Below are positions 1-8,574 of a stretch of 64,000 nt of DNA, one piece after another. Source of the DNA: DAHUYF01 sp035623985 (lineage in GTDB: Bacteria; Pseudomonadota; Alphaproteobacteria; ATCC43930; CGMCC-115725); the NCBI GenBank assembly GCA_035623985.1, contig DASPSJ010000026.1, positions 20,848 through 84,847 of the forward strand, written 5' to 3'. Each line of letters starts with the position of its first letter. Within the stretch, counting starts at the first letter, position 1. The notes under the pieces were generated by a model that did not search any database, was not told where the DNA came from, and was given only the letters and a program-made list of their open reading frames with translations. A program made the translations under genes and the position numbers.

Positions 1-1215
1 GGCGTTGTCGGTGATCATCGCCTTGATGATCGGTGTCATCAGGCCGATGAAATCCTCCGCTTCCTCGCGCGCCTCGGGATCGGGATCGCGGTCGGCGCGG
101 TCGAGCGCGAGCGAGACCCAGGCGGCGAGCGCCCGCGCGCCCTCGGTATAGGCCTTCATGGTGAGCAGCATGCGCCGCACGTCGGGATGGACGATGATGG
201 GATCGGCGGGCTTGTCGGGGAATTTGTCGCCCGTGAGCGCGCGGCCCTGGAGGCGGTCCTGGGCGTATTGCCGCGCCGTCTGGAGCGCCGTCTCGCCCAG
301 CGCCAGCCCCTGGAGGCCGACGCCGAGGCGCGCCGCGTTCATCATCGTGAACATGGCGCGCATGCCCTTATGCGCCTCGCCGACGAGATAGCCCTCGGCC
401 TCCTCGAGATTGATGACGCAGGTGGCGGACGCCTTGATGCCCATCTTGTGCTCGATCGAGCCGCAGCGCACGCCGTTGCGCGCGCCGACGGTGCCATCCG
501 CCTTGACCAGGAATTTCGGCACGATGAAGAGGCTGATGCCGCGGATGCCGGGCGGGCCGCCGACGATGCGCGCCAGCACGAGATGAATGATGTTCTCGGT
601 CAGGTCGTGCTCGCCGGCCGAGATGAAGATCTTGGTGCCGGTGATCTTGTAGACGCCGTTCCGGTCGGTCGGCTCGGCGCGGCTGCGGATCTGACCCAAA
701 TCGGTGCCGCATTGCGGCTCGGTGAGGCACATCGTGCCGCTCCAGCTCCCATCGACCAGCGGCGGCAGGAAGGTCCGCTTCTGCGCGTCCGATCCGTGAC
801 GCCAGATGGCGCTGTAGGCGCCGCTGGAGAGGCCGGGATACATGCCGAAGGACATGTTGGACGAGGACACCATCTCGTCGAAGAAGAAATGCAAGGTGTG
901 CGGCAGCCCCTGGCCACCATAGTCGGGATCGCAGGCCAGCGCGGTCCAACCGCCCTCGCGGAAAAGCTTGTAAGCCTCCTTGAAACCCTTGGGCGTGCGC
1001 ACGACGCCATTCTCGAAGGTGCAGCCTTCCTCGTCGCCGCTGCGGTTCAGCGGAAAGAGCACCTCCTCGCAGAGCTTGGCGCCTTCCTCGAGCACCTGCT
1101 CGAAGACATCCGGCGTGGCGTCCTCATAGCCCGGCAGCTTGGCAAGCTCGCCGACGTCGAACAGCTCGTTGAGGACGAAGCGGTACTCGCGCAGCGGCGC
1201 CTTGTAGGTGGTCAT
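1..1215 (-). CDS. Acyl-CoA dehydrogenase, FadE/DmdC-like, C-terminus cut by window edge
   Basis: This is a flavin acyl-CoA dehydrogenase that introduces the alpha-beta double bond in beta-oxidation. The protein begins MTTYKAPLREYRFVL, the signature start of the AcylCoA_DH_N family found on the long (about 590-residue) bacterial enzymes; 405 residues are visible and the rest lies beyond base 1. Further in are the FAD/substrate-binding motifs MCLTEPQCGTDLG and GTKIFISAGEHD. The start ATG at 1215 lies 10 bp after the stop of the hydroxyacyl-CoA dehydrogenase gene, so it is the last visible gene of the MerR-thiolase-dehydrogenase operon. Chain-length specificity cannot be read from the sequence. 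Family assignment is firm; the C-terminal part is missing only because of the window edge. Confidence 0.9.
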   Translation of the reverse strand, partial: MTTYKAPLREYRFVLNELFDVGELAKLPGYEDATPDVFEQVLEEGAKLCEEVLFPLNRSGDEEGCTFENGVVRTPKGFKEAYKLFREGGWTALACDPDYGGQGLPHTLHFFFDEMVSSSNMSFGMYPGLSSGAYSAIWRHGSDAQKRTFLPPLVDGSWSGTMCLTEPQCGTDLGQIRSRAEPTDRNGVYKITGTKIFISAGEHDLTENIIHLVLARIVGGPPGIRGISLFIVPKFLVKADGTVGARNGVRCGSIEHKMGIKASATCVINLEEAEGYLVGEAHKGMRAMFTMMNAARLGVGLQGLALGETALQTARQYAQDRLQGRALTGDKFPDKPADPIIVHPDVRRMLLTMKAYTEGARALAAWVSLALDRADRDPDPEAREEAEDFIGLMTPIIKAMITDNA

Positions 1216-1225
1216 GACGTCCCTC

Positions 1226-3547
1226 TCAGTTGCGCAGCGGTTTGCCGGTCTCCAGCATATGGTCAATGCGCGCCAGCGTCTTGGGCTCGTGGATCAAGGA
1301 CTGGAAGGCGCGCCGCTCCAGCGTCAAAAGCTGATCCTCGCCGATCTCCTGCGTCATGTCGGTGTCGCCGCCGCTCAGCACCTCGGCGAGCTTCTCGGCG
1401 ACCACCGCGTCATAGGCGGTGGCCTTCCCCTGATTGACCAGCTCGGTGACGCCGAGCTTCAGCGCGGCGGCGCCGGTGGGACCCGGCAGGCTGATCGGCT
1501 GCGGCTGCGGCGGCTCATAGTTCTTGGCGAGCGCCAGCGCCTTCGCCTTGGCGTCGGCCAGCAGCCGGTCGCGGTTCATGGTGATGTCGTCGCTCTCGCG
1601 CAGCATCAGCGTGTCGCGGGCCTCGGCGGCCGAGCGCGACACCTTGGCGAGCGCGATCGCCTCGAAAGCCTGCATCAGCGGCGGCATCGGCCCGCCCGGG
1701 CGCCTCTTGTTGGCGACCTGGCGCAGGATCAGCTCCTTGCAGCCGCCCCAGCCGGGCACCAGCCCGACCCCGGTCTCGACCAGGCCGATATAGCTCTCGG
1801 CATGCGCCTGCACCGCGGCCGAATGCAGCAGGATCTCGCAGCCGCCGCCGAGCGCCATGCCGGCGGGTGCGCTCACCACCGGAAAAGGCGCATATTTGAT
1901 GTTCTTGTAGACGTTCTGCCCGGCCGCCTCGCCTTCCTCGATGAAGGGCCAGAGCGCGACATTGGCGGCGAAGAGCGCGAGGCCGACATTGGCGCCGACG
2001 GAGAAATTCTCCGCTTCGTTATAGACCACCATCGCCTTGAAGGCGCCGCTCTTCTTAATGGTATCGAGACCCCTACCGATCATGCCCATCATCTCGGGAT
2101 CGATCGCGTTCATCTTGCTGTGGAACTCGAGGCAGAGCACGCCGTCGCCGACATCCCAGAGGCTGGCCGAGCCATTGCGCGCCAGCGGCTTTGTCTTGCG
2201 CTTGATGTCGGCGAGCAGCAGCACGCCCGGGCGGCGCTTCACCGGCGCGTATTTGCCGTCGCGGCCGAGATGGTCGAGTTGGCCGTCGGCGACACGGTAG
2301 AAGGATTTCCCCGCCGCCCGCGCCAGCAGCGGCGGCACCTCGATCTTCTCCGATTTGAGCAGCGCGATGACGGCATCGGCGCCGATCTGGTCGATCAGCT
2401 CGAAGGGGCCGTATTTCCAGGTGTAGCCCCAGCGCATCGCCTCGTCGACGGCGACCACGTCATCGGCGATCTCCGGCACCAGCGATGCGGCATAGGCGAG
2501 CGTCTGGCCGAGGACGCAGCGGGCATAGCGGCCGCCGCGATCCTCGTGGCGCAGCAGCGCCTCGGGCTTGCGCTCGGCGGTGCTGGCGAGCTGCGGCTCT
2601 GCGACGGGACGGTACTGGCCGGTCGCGAGATCGATTGCCTCGCGCTGGCGGCCGGAGCTGGTCCGGCTCATGCGATAGAAGCCGCCCTTGCCTTTGCGGC
2701 CGGTGTAGCCCTCGGCGATCATCTTGGCCAAAAGCGGCCGGTCCTTGTAGATGCGGATATAGGGATCGTCCTTGGAGAGGCTGCGCTGCATGCTCGCCGC
2801 CACTTGCGGCGTAAGGTCGATGCCGACGAGATCGAGCAGGCCGAAGATGCCGGTGCGCGGCATGCCGAAAGGCCGACCCATGACGGCATCGGCTTCCTCG
2901 ACGGTGAGGCCGAGATCGAAGGCCGCCTGCAGCGCCGACTGAATCCACATGCCGCCGATGCGGTTGGCGATGAAGCCCGGCGTGTCCTTGGCGTGGATCA
3001 CGCCCTTGCCGAGGCGAAGGTCGCAGAATTCCCCGATCGTCTGCACCGCCTCGGGCCGCGTCTTCGGCCCCTGGACGATCTCCAGGAGCCGCATGTAGCG
3101 CGGCGGGTTGAAGAAATGGGTGATGAGGAAGTCGCGCTGAAAGCTCTCCGGCATGCCCGTCGCGAGATCGCGCAACGGAATCGTCGAGGTATTGGAAGAG
3201 ACGACCGAGCCGGGCTTGCGCACCTTCTCGATCTTCTCAAAGGTCGCATGCTTGATCTCGAGCTTCTCCAGCACCACCTCGACGATCCAGTCGCAATCGG
3301 CGAGCAGTCCCAGATGATCCTCGAGATTGCCGGGCGTGATGCGGCGCGCGAAATCGCGATGCATCAGCGGCGCGGGATCGGTCCCGAGCAGCCGCTCGAT
3401 TGCCTGCTCGGCGACGATGTTGCGGTTCTTGGCGCCGGGCGGGACGATGTCCAGCAGCACGACGGGAAGGCCGGCATTGGCGACATGGGCGGCGATGCCG
3501 CCGCCCATCACGCCGGAGCCGATGACCGCGACTTTATTGATCGCCAT
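1226..3547 (-). CDS. 3-hydroxyacyl-CoA dehydrogenase / enoyl-CoA hydratase fusion (FadB/FadN-like)
   Basis: A 773-residue bifunctional beta-oxidation protein. The NAD-binding Rossmann motif GSGVMGGGIAAH lies at the very N-terminus, followed by the 3HCDH domains (VVSSNTSTIPL, HFFNPPRYMRLLEIV, KDTPGFIANRIGG). The crotonase domain sits in the C-terminal half (about residues 450-690, NFSVGANVGLA, GMALGGGCEILLH). Dehydrogenase first and hydratase second is the FadN-like order, opposite to E. coli FadB. I chose ATG 3547 because a near-perfect Shine-Dalgarno (GGAGGTGAGG) sits just upstream at 3551-3560; an in-frame ATG at 3556 would lie inside that site. It follows the thiolase gene by 15 bp, consistent with a FadA/FadB-type pair. 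Confidence 0.93.
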   Translation of the reverse strand: MAINKVAVIGSGVMGGGIAAHVANAGLPVVLLDIVPPGAKNRNIVAEQAIERLLGTDPAPLMHRDFARRITPGNLEDHLGLLADCDWIVEVVLEKLEIKHATFEKIEKVRKPGSVVSSNTSTIPLRDLATGMPESFQRDFLITHFFNPPRYMRLLEIVQGPKTRPEAVQTIGEFCDLRLGKGVIHAKDTPGFIANRIGGMWIQSALQAAFDLGLTVEEADAVMGRPFGMPRTGIFGLLDLVGIDLTPQVAASMQRSLSKDDPYIRIYKDRPLLAKMIAEGYTGRKGKGGFYRMSRTSSGRQREAIDLATGQYRPVAEPQLASTAERKPEALLRHEDRGGRYARCVLGQTLAYAASLVPEIADDVVAVDEAMRWGYTWKYGPFELIDQIGADAVIALLKSEKIEVPPLLARAAGKSFYRVADGQLDHLGRDGKYAPVKRRPGVLLLADIKRKTKPLARNGSASLWDVGDGVLCLEFHSKMNAIDPEMMGMIGRGLDTIKKSGAFKAMVVYNEAENFSVGANVGLALFAANVALWPFIEEGEAAGQNVYKNIKYAPFPVVSAPAGMALGGGCEILLHSAAVQAHAESYIGLVETGVGLVPGWGGCKELILRQVANKRRPGGPMPPLMQAFEAIALAKVSRSAAEARDTLMLRESDDITMNRDRLLADAKAKALALAKNYEPPQPQPISLPGPTGAAALKLGVTELVNQGKATAYDAVVAEKLAEVLSGGDTDMTQEIGEDQLLTLERRAFQSLIHEPKTLARIDHMLETGKPLRN

Positions 3548-3562
3548 GGGCCTCACCTCCGT

Positions 3563-4699
3563 TCAGGCGCGCTCGAGGATGGTGGCGATGCCCTGGCCGC
3601 CGCCGATGCATTGGGTTGCGAGCGCGTAGCGCTTGCCTTCGCGCGCCAGCAGCGAAGCCGCCTTGCCGGTGATGCGGGCGCCGGTGGCGCCCAAGGGATG
3701 GCCCATGGCGATGCCGCCGCCGTCGAGATTGGCCTTGGCTTCGTCGATGCCAAGCTCGCGCATGCAGACGAGCGCCTGCGAGGCGAAGGCTTCGTTGATC
3801 TCGACGATATCGATGTCCTTCATGGCAAGGCCGGCGCGCTTCAACGCCTTCTGCGTCGCCGGCACCGGGCCGATGCCCATGATCTCCGGTGCGCAGCCCG
3901 CCACCGCGATGCTCTTGAGCCGCGCCAGCACCGGCAGCGTGTTGCGCTTGGCGTAATCCTCGGTGCAGACCAGCACCGCCGCGGCGCCATCGGTGAGCGG
4001 CGAGGAGGTGCCGGCGGTGACGGTGCCTTCCGCATCGAAGGCCGGCGCCAGCGTCGAGAGCGTCTCCTGCGAGGTGTCCGGACGGATACAGCCATCCTGG
4101 TCGACGCTGCCGTCCCTGGCCTTGATCGCCACGATCTCGTCCTTGAACTTGCCGGCGGCCTGGGCGGCGGCGGCCTTGCGGTGGCTCTTCACCGCAAGCT
4201 CTTGCTGATCGGCACGCGTCACCTGGTATTTGCGCGCCACGTTCTCGGCCGTCTGGCCCATCGAGATGTAGGCCTGCGGATATTCCTTGGCGAGGCCGGG
4301 ATGCGGCGAGGGATTGAATCCGGTCATGGGCACGCGAGTCATGGATTCGACGCCGGCGCAGATGAAGGCTTCGCCCGCATCGAGCTGGATCGCGCCCGCC
4401 GCCATGTGGATCGCCTGCATCGAAGAACCGCAGAAGCGGTTCACGGTGGCGCCGGCGACGTTGAGCGGCAGATGCGCGAGGAAGCCCACGATGCGGCCGA
4501 TGTTGAGCCCCTGCTCGCCTTCGGGCATGGCGCAGCCGACGATGACGTCCTCGATCTCCTTGGGATCGATCTTGCTGCGCTCGATCAGCGCCGCGATCAC
4601 CTGGGCCGCGAGCTCGTCGGGCCGCACGCGGGCGAGCGCGCCTTTCTTGGCGAAATGGAAGGGCGAGCGGGCGAACCCTGCGATGACGACGTTCTTCAT
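3563..4699 (-). CDS. Acetyl-CoA acyltransferase (thiolase, FadA-like)
   Basis: A 378-residue degradative thiolase that cleaves 3-ketoacyl-CoA to acetyl-CoA and a shortened acyl-CoA. All active-site elements are visible: nucleophilic Cys90 in VNRFCGSSMQAI, the GGGIAMGHPLGATG histidine motif, and the C-terminal CIGGGQGIA cysteine loop. Length is normal for the family. Its ATG at 4699 overlaps the stop of the upstream MerR gene (ATGA), so the two are translationally coupled. The next gene downstream encodes the hydratase/dehydrogenase partner. The combination points to fatty-acid or acyl-CoA oxidation rather than acetoacetyl-CoA synthesis. Confidence 0.93.
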   Translation of the reverse strand: MKNVVIAGFARSPFHFAKKGALARVRPDELAAQVIAALIERSKIDPKEIEDVIVGCAMPEGEQGLNIGRIVGFLAHLPLNVAGATVNRFCGSSMQAIHMAAGAIQLDAGEAFICAGVESMTRVPMTGFNPSPHPGLAKEYPQAYISMGQTAENVARKYQVTRADQQELAVKSHRKAAAAQAAGKFKDEIVAIKARDGSVDQDGCIRPDTSQETLSTLAPAFDAEGTVTAGTSSPLTDGAAAVLVCTEDYAKRNTLPVLARLKSIAVAGCAPEIMGIGPVPATQKALKRAGLAMKDIDIVEINEAFASQALVCMRELGIDEAKANLDGGGIAMGHPLGATGARITGKAASLLAREGKRYALATQCIGGGQGIATILERA

Positions 4700-5175
4700 G
4701 ACGCTCCTTTCCGACCGGCCGAGCCTTGCCCGGTTTCCTTCCTGCGGATGCTGTCCTCGATATAGGCGTCGATCGCGCGCAGCTCCTGCAAAGTCAGCGC
4801 AATCTCCTGCTGCTGGCGTTCAAGCTCGGCGATGCGCGCGCGGCCCTTGATCAGCGTGGCGCGGAGCTGCTCCCGATGGTCGCGATCGATATCGTAGAGA
4901 TCGAGCAGTTCCCTGATGTCGGCGAGCGCAAAGCCCAGGCGCTTGCCGCGCAGAATGAGCTGCAGGCGCGCCCGGTCGCGAGCCGAATAGACGCGGTTGC
5001 CGCCAATGCGCTGCGGCGCCAGCAGCCCCTGATCCTCGTAGAAGCGGATGGCGCGCGGCGAGACGCCGAACTCGCCGGCGAGATCGCCTATCGCGTAAAG
5101 CCGCGATGATGCGCCGGGCTCTTCCCTGATCGGGATGGATTTCGCCGGCGTCGATATGCCGTTAACGTCAATCAT
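4696..5175 (-). CDS. MerR-family regulator of the beta-oxidation operon (LiuR-like)
   Basis: A 159-residue MerR-type activator/repressor. The winged helix begins near residue 27 (YAIGDLAGEFGVSPRAIRFYEDQGLL, then NRVYSARDRARLQLILRGKRLGF), followed by a coiled-coil dimerisation helix rich in Glu/Arg/Gln. There is no cysteine cluster of the metal-sensing MerR type, which suits the acyl-CoA-responsive LiuR-like group (family knowledge). It is the first gene of the operon and overlaps the thiolase gene by ATGA. The only ATG start (5175) has no Shine-Dalgarno site and lies about 13 bp from a TATATT -10 box, suggesting a leaderless or nearly leaderless mRNA. Autoregulation is likely given the ACGT-containing repeats around the start. 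Confidence 0.88.
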   Translation of the reverse strand: MIDVNGISTPAKSIPIREEPGASSRLYAIGDLAGEFGVSPRAIRFYEDQGLLAPQRIGGNRVYSARDRARLQLILRGKRLGFALADIRELLDLYDIDRDHREQLRATLIKGRARIAELERQQQEIALTLQELRAIDAYIEDSIRRKETGQGSAGRKGAS

Positions 5176-5197
5176 GTGACGTTTACGTAATATACCG
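5158..5197 (-). promoter_or_regulatory. Promoter and candidate MerR/LiuR-type operators at the start of the fad operon
   Basis: On the minus strand a TATATT -10-like box is followed by TTACGTAAACGTCA, an inverted repeat with ACGT half-sites ending right before the ATG. A second motif, TTGACGTTAACG, containing the perfect palindrome CGTTAACG (5160-5167), starts inside the first codons. ACGT-type palindromes are what I recall for LiuR-family MerR proteins. A clear -35 box is not visible at normal spacing, as expected for MerR-activated promoters. Confidence 0.5.
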
Positions 5198-5273
5198 CTT
5201 CAGGATTGTCCAGCGGAAAATCATCTCATAGGCCCGGCATGGCTTCGCCTCCCGCGCGCCGCGCGGAGCCTTC

Positions 5274-5618
5274 TCACCCCGTGATCGCCCCGATCAGCGA
5301 TGCCGGAGAAAGGTCGATGATCTCGCCGGCGTGAGCCCGCCGCTTGTAGACATGGGCACGGCGCCTGTCGCTTGAGAAGGCGATCACCTTGGCCTCGGAG
5401 GCAAGCGCCTGCAACATCGGGCCGATGGTTTCGGGCTCGTTGTCCGCGAGGCCGATGAGGATCAGCTCGGGCGCCATGGCCCGCAACCGCTCTTCGAGCG
5501 CCTCGCGCGTCTCCCATTCGCCGACAATGTCGAGCACGACATGCTCGGCGGTCGACTGCTTGATGATGTCGTTGAAGATTGGCGACATCCCAATCAGGAC
5601 GGTTCGAATACCAACCAC
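5274..5618 (-). CDS. Stand-alone pseudo-receiver-like protein
   Basis: A 114-residue protein with the alternating hydrophobic pattern of a response-regulator receiver domain (TVLIGMSPIFNDIIKQ, then PELILIGLADNE, then KVIAFSSDRRR). The aspartate normally phosphorylated at the end of beta-strand 3 is replaced (PELILIGL, Gly where Asp is expected), and the acidic pair of beta-strand 1 is missing. It therefore looks like a receiver fold that cannot be phosphorylated. It lies 45 bp downstream of a LuxR-type response regulator in the same direction, so the two are probably co-transcribed. A function cannot be named; a phosphorylation-independent partner of that regulator is a guess. Confidence 0.6.
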   Translation of the reverse strand: MVGIRTVLIGMSPIFNDIIKQSTAEHVVLDIVGEWETREALEERLRAMAPELILIGLADNEPETIGPMLQALASEAKVIAFSSDRRRAHVYKRRAHAGEIIDLSPASLIGAITG

Positions 5619-5663
5619 GCCCGCGCTCCTCTCGTCTGCAGCGCGTCCTCATCGCGCTATCGT

Positions 5664-6431
5664 TCAGTGTTCGCGATATCCATTGGAGTGAGGAGATGCG
5701 ATCGAGCCCCGGGCGGGAACAGGCATTGAAGACAGGCTCTCGTTTTCGGCCCGCCAGGAGGTGACTTGGCTGCGACGTCGAAGATTCAGTTTTCCCAGCA
5801 AGTTGTGGACGTGCGATTTCGTCGTCGACAAGCCGATGTTCAGCCGCCGCGCGATTTGCTTGTTGCTCAGTCCGGCGCTGATCAACTGGACGATCTCGCG
5901 CTCGCGGCCCGTGAGCGTCGGCATGAAGTACCGGTCGCGCCAGCCGCGCGCGGCGCCGGTTGCGCTGGCAACGCGCCGGATCAGGCCGGAAGCCACCCGG
6001 CCCGAGCAAATTTGCTCGCCGCGCACGATGTTGACGAGCAACCTGACGAAGTCGCCGAGGGCCGCGGTCCTCGGGATGTAGCCCGCGACGCCGGCTTCCG
6101 CCCAAGCGATGACGTTTTCCTCGGTCTCGGCGACGGCGAGGACGATGACGCGAACCTCCGGCGCCATCGCCTTGATCCGCCGGACCGCGCTGGTTCCATC
6201 CGAGATCCCGGCATCGAGCAGGACGATCGCCGGCTTCAACGCCCCTATCGACGCCAGCGCGTCGCCGAGATCCGCGGCGAGCCCCGAGATCGCCAATATG
6301 GGATCGCGTCCGAGCGCTTCCGCCAGCCCTTCTCGCAGGAAGCGGATTTCTGACACGATCAGGACGCTGAAGGGCAGCTGTATGCCGGCCCCGTTCTCAT
6401 TCGCCTCGCGGGAGGCGCCCCCCATTTCCAT
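5664..6431 (-). CDS. NarL/FixJ-type response regulator (atypical receiver plus LuxR HTH)
   Basis: A 255-residue two-domain regulator. Residues 20-140 form a receiver domain with the phospho-acceptor candidate Asp73 (PAIVLLDAGISDG). The usual acidic pair on beta-1 reads SE (VLIVSEIRFLREG) and the conserved Lys region reads GYIPRTA, so the phosphorylation pocket is incomplete. A LuxR-type helix-turn-helix follows (LTGREREIVQLISAG, NKQIARRLNIGLSTTKSHVHNL). No histidine kinase is adjacent. It is transcribed divergently from the biosynthetic operon starting at 7019 across a 587-bp gap, making it a candidate controller of that operon (inference from position). In-frame ATGs at 6431 and 6425 are both possible starts. 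Confidence 0.85.
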   Translation of the reverse strand: MEMGGASREANENGAGIQLPFSVLIVSEIRFLREGLAEALGRDPILAISGLAADLGDALASIGALKPAIVLLDAGISDGTSAVRRIKAMAPEVRVIVLAVAETEENVIAWAEAGVAGYIPRTAALGDFVRLLVNIVRGEQICSGRVASGLIRRVASATGAARGWRDRYFMPTLTGREREIVQLISAGLSNKQIARRLNIGLSTTKSHVHNLLGKLNLRRRSQVTSWRAENESLSSMPVPARGSIASPHSNGYREH

Positions 6432-7018
6432 GATGAAGTCTCCACCTCACCACAGCGTTGCAAAATCCAGCGATGCCCGCGAAAGCAGAACAGCGCGTGA
6501 CCCCGGCTAATGTACGCGCCGCGCCTTGCCGGCCCACGCCCCCCAAGCCGTGCGGTGAAGCAATCGGCCGCTCAGAGATGATGCCGGAAAGACACAGCCG
6601 CTCTCCCGAAGACCGGCTTGTTGATTACAGCTTAAAGTTTAGTGCGAAGCGCACAACACTTACAAGATGTTTAATCCTTCTCCACCCATTATCTAGATCG
6701 GCTCTCGATCTTGACCAATGTCACGAAGCGTGGATCGCCGTCCGCCATCGGCACACTCGCCCCTGATGAGCGATCGGACCGCGCCGCCTGATCGCGAGCC
6801 GTAAGAAAAACGCAACGAAATTCATCGCCCCGTGCGGCATCTGCGATCGTCGGGCGCGGCGGATCAGATCCACGCCTCCACCCAAAATCCATCCGTCGGT
6901 GGATGGCGTGGCGTGTTCGAGCGTCAGAAGATCGCCGCAGCAATCACAGCATTGGCGGAGCGTCGCGAGTGGCGGCGCCGCGCCGGATGATCGACTTCGG
7001 CCAAAGGACCTAGGCATC
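6432..7018. promoter_or_regulatory. Long divergent regulatory region upstream of the biosynthetic operon
   Basis: This 587-bp stretch holds no convincing gene; the short open frames in it lack ribosome-binding sites and family resemblance. The part around 6610-6700 is clearly more AT-rich than its surroundings (TTGATTACAGCTTAAAGTTTA and TTACAAGATGTTTAATCC), as expected for promoters. It also contains the small inverted repeat GTGCG-AAG-CGCAC (6642-6654). It must contain promoters for the response regulator on the minus strand and the besB-like operon on the plus strand; the exact -35/-10 boxes cannot be assigned. Confidence 0.45.
6870..6911 (+). promoter_or_regulatory. Nested inverted repeat in the leader of the biosynthetic operon
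   Basis: CCATCC (6889-6894) pairs with GGATGG (6901-6906) around a 6-nt loop, and CCACGCC (6870-6876) can pair with GGCGTGG (6905-6911). It lies about 110 bp before the GTG start of the first operon gene and could be an operator or leader hairpin; it has no T-tract. Low confidence. Confidence 0.3.
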
Positions 7019-8551
7019 GTGGCGCTCGCCATCGCCCCCCCGGAGAGCAGCGAAACAACCGACTACTGCGCGTTGCCCTGCGGCGTCCGGATGCCGTCCA
7101 GCGTCCACGCGGTGTCGGTGAGCTTGCCGACCTTGGACGATCTTATCGGCTATGAGACCGGCGTGGCTTCGGTGATGGCGCGAACGCCTCAGGGCTATCC
7201 GCGTTTTCATGTCCATCCCTATATCTCGAAGCTCACGCGGCTGGTCGGCGGCGATAATTTCCGCCCCGAGCAGCCCATATTGGCGGTATCGTCGCAACGC
7301 GCCGCGGCCGAGCTTTGCGGCTTCGCCGGCATAGCAGAGCCGATGCTTGCCGATCTCGGCGATTTCGTCGCCCTTGCCTTGCCCGACGCGCCGGCGGCAA
7401 TCGGGCGCGCTCGCGCGTTTCTCCAGCATACCGGCCACGGCATCTCCTCGCGCTGCGCCGAGGACTTCCTCATCCGTCACAAGGTGCTGACGCAGCGGCA
7501 GGCGGAGACGGCGTTCCTGGGCGCCGACCCGGCGGGGAAGGCTCGTGCCGAGATCGCACAGCTCTATGGTGCCGACGCCGGCGACGTCGCGCTCGCAAAC
7601 ACCGGCATGAACGCGATCTATGCCGCCTATCGGGGACTCGGCCGCATCCAGGCGGCGGAAGGACGCCACGAGTGGGTGCAATTCGGCTGGCTCTTCATGG
7701 ACACGATCAAGATCATCGAGAAACTCAAGCCGGCGGGAACCAGGAGCCATGTCATCGCGTCGCCGCTCGATCTCGACCGGCTCGAGAACCTGCTCCGTTC
7801 GCGGGGCGGAAGCATTGCTGGCATCTTCACGGAAACGCCGTCAAACCCGCTCCTGCAAACTCCCGACGTCGAGCGGCTGCGCCGGCTGGCGGACCGCTAC
7901 GATTGCGCGCTGGTCATCGACGCCACCCTCGGCACACCGGTCAATGTGGACGTCCTGCCGTGGGCGGACGTGGTGGTCGAGAGCCTGACGAAATATGCAA
8001 GCGGATCGGCCGACCTGATGATGGGCGCGCTGATCGTCAACCGCCGATCCCGATATGCCGGGCGGCTCGCCGCCGAGATCGGCGAATTCCTCGCCGCGCC
8101 TTACGAGCGCGACGTCCGGCGACTTGCGCATCGATTGGCCGGATATCGGGAGCGGATGCACCGGGTCAATCAGAACACGATGGCGCTGGTCGAGTTCTTC
8201 GAAGGGCGCCCGTCGGTCGGGCGCGTGCGCTGGGCCTATCAACCCGGCTCGCGCTCGAACTATGAGAAAATCCACCGCGGTCCGCAGGCGCCAGGCGGGA
8301 TAATCACGCTCGAACTCACTTGCCCCCTGGCAACGATCTACGACCCGCTGCGCCTGCCGAAGGGACCGACGCTGGGCGTCGAGTTCACTCTCATCGGCCC
8401 CTATCTCTATCACTCCCACTATGACCTCGTGTCGACCGAGGAGGGTCGCAGCCATCTGCGCTCCCACGGGCTTGACCCCGATCTGCTGCGCGTCTCCGTC
8501 GGCATCGAGGACCCGCGTTGGCTCGAGCGGAGCTTTGCACAAGTCATGTAA
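7019..8551 (+). CDS. BesB-like PLP enzyme (cystathionine gamma-synthase superfamily)
   Basis: A PLP enzyme of the Cys/Met-metabolism family, 510 residues from GTG 7019. The Schiff-base lysine is Lys325 in ESLTKYASGSADL, Asp301 (LVIDATLGTPV) should bind the pyridine nitrogen, and ETPSNP is the typical substrate loop. The N-terminal region LPCGVRMPSSVHAVSVSLPT followed by GYE resembles the N-terminal extension of fungal STR2-type cystathionine gamma-synthases. That homology begins before the internal ATG 7091, so the start lies upstream; GTG 7019 (AAAGGA about 10 bp ahead) is preferred over ATG 6899. Next to BesD- and BesC-like genes the likely role is that of Streptomyces BesB, converting 4-chloro-allylglycine to propargylglycine. 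A plain gamma-synthase or gamma-lyase role cannot be excluded. Confidence 0.82.
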   Translation: MALAIAPPESSETTDYCALPCGVRMPSSVHAVSVSLPTLDDLIGYETGVASVMARTPQGYPRFHVHPYISKLTRLVGGDNFRPEQPILAVSSQRAAAELCGFAGIAEPMLADLGDFVALALPDAPAAIGRARAFLQHTGHGISSRCAEDFLIRHKVLTQRQAETAFLGADPAGKARAEIAQLYGADAGDVALANTGMNAIYAAYRGLGRIQAAEGRHEWVQFGWLFMDTIKIIEKLKPAGTRSHVIASPLDLDRLENLLRSRGGSIAGIFTETPSNPLLQTPDVERLRRLADRYDCALVIDATLGTPVNVDVLPWADVVVESLTKYASGSADLMMGALIVNRRSRYAGRLAAEIGEFLAAPYERDVRRLAHRLAGYRERMHRVNQNTMALVEFFEGRPSVGRVRWAYQPGSRSNYEKIHRGPQAPGGIITLELTCPLATIYDPLRLPKGPTLGVEFTLIGPYLYHSHYDLVSTEEGRSHLRSHGLDPDLLRVSVGIEDPRWLERSFAQVM

Positions 8552-8574
8552 CGCCTAAGAGCGGAGGATCGCCC

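Noticed and set aside
1208..4765. Very long plus-strand open frame (over 1100 codons) opposite the fad genes
   Set aside because: It is a high-GC antisense shadow: its translation is His/Arg/Ala/Asp-rich without family motifs, while the minus strand encodes clear beta-oxidation enzymes.
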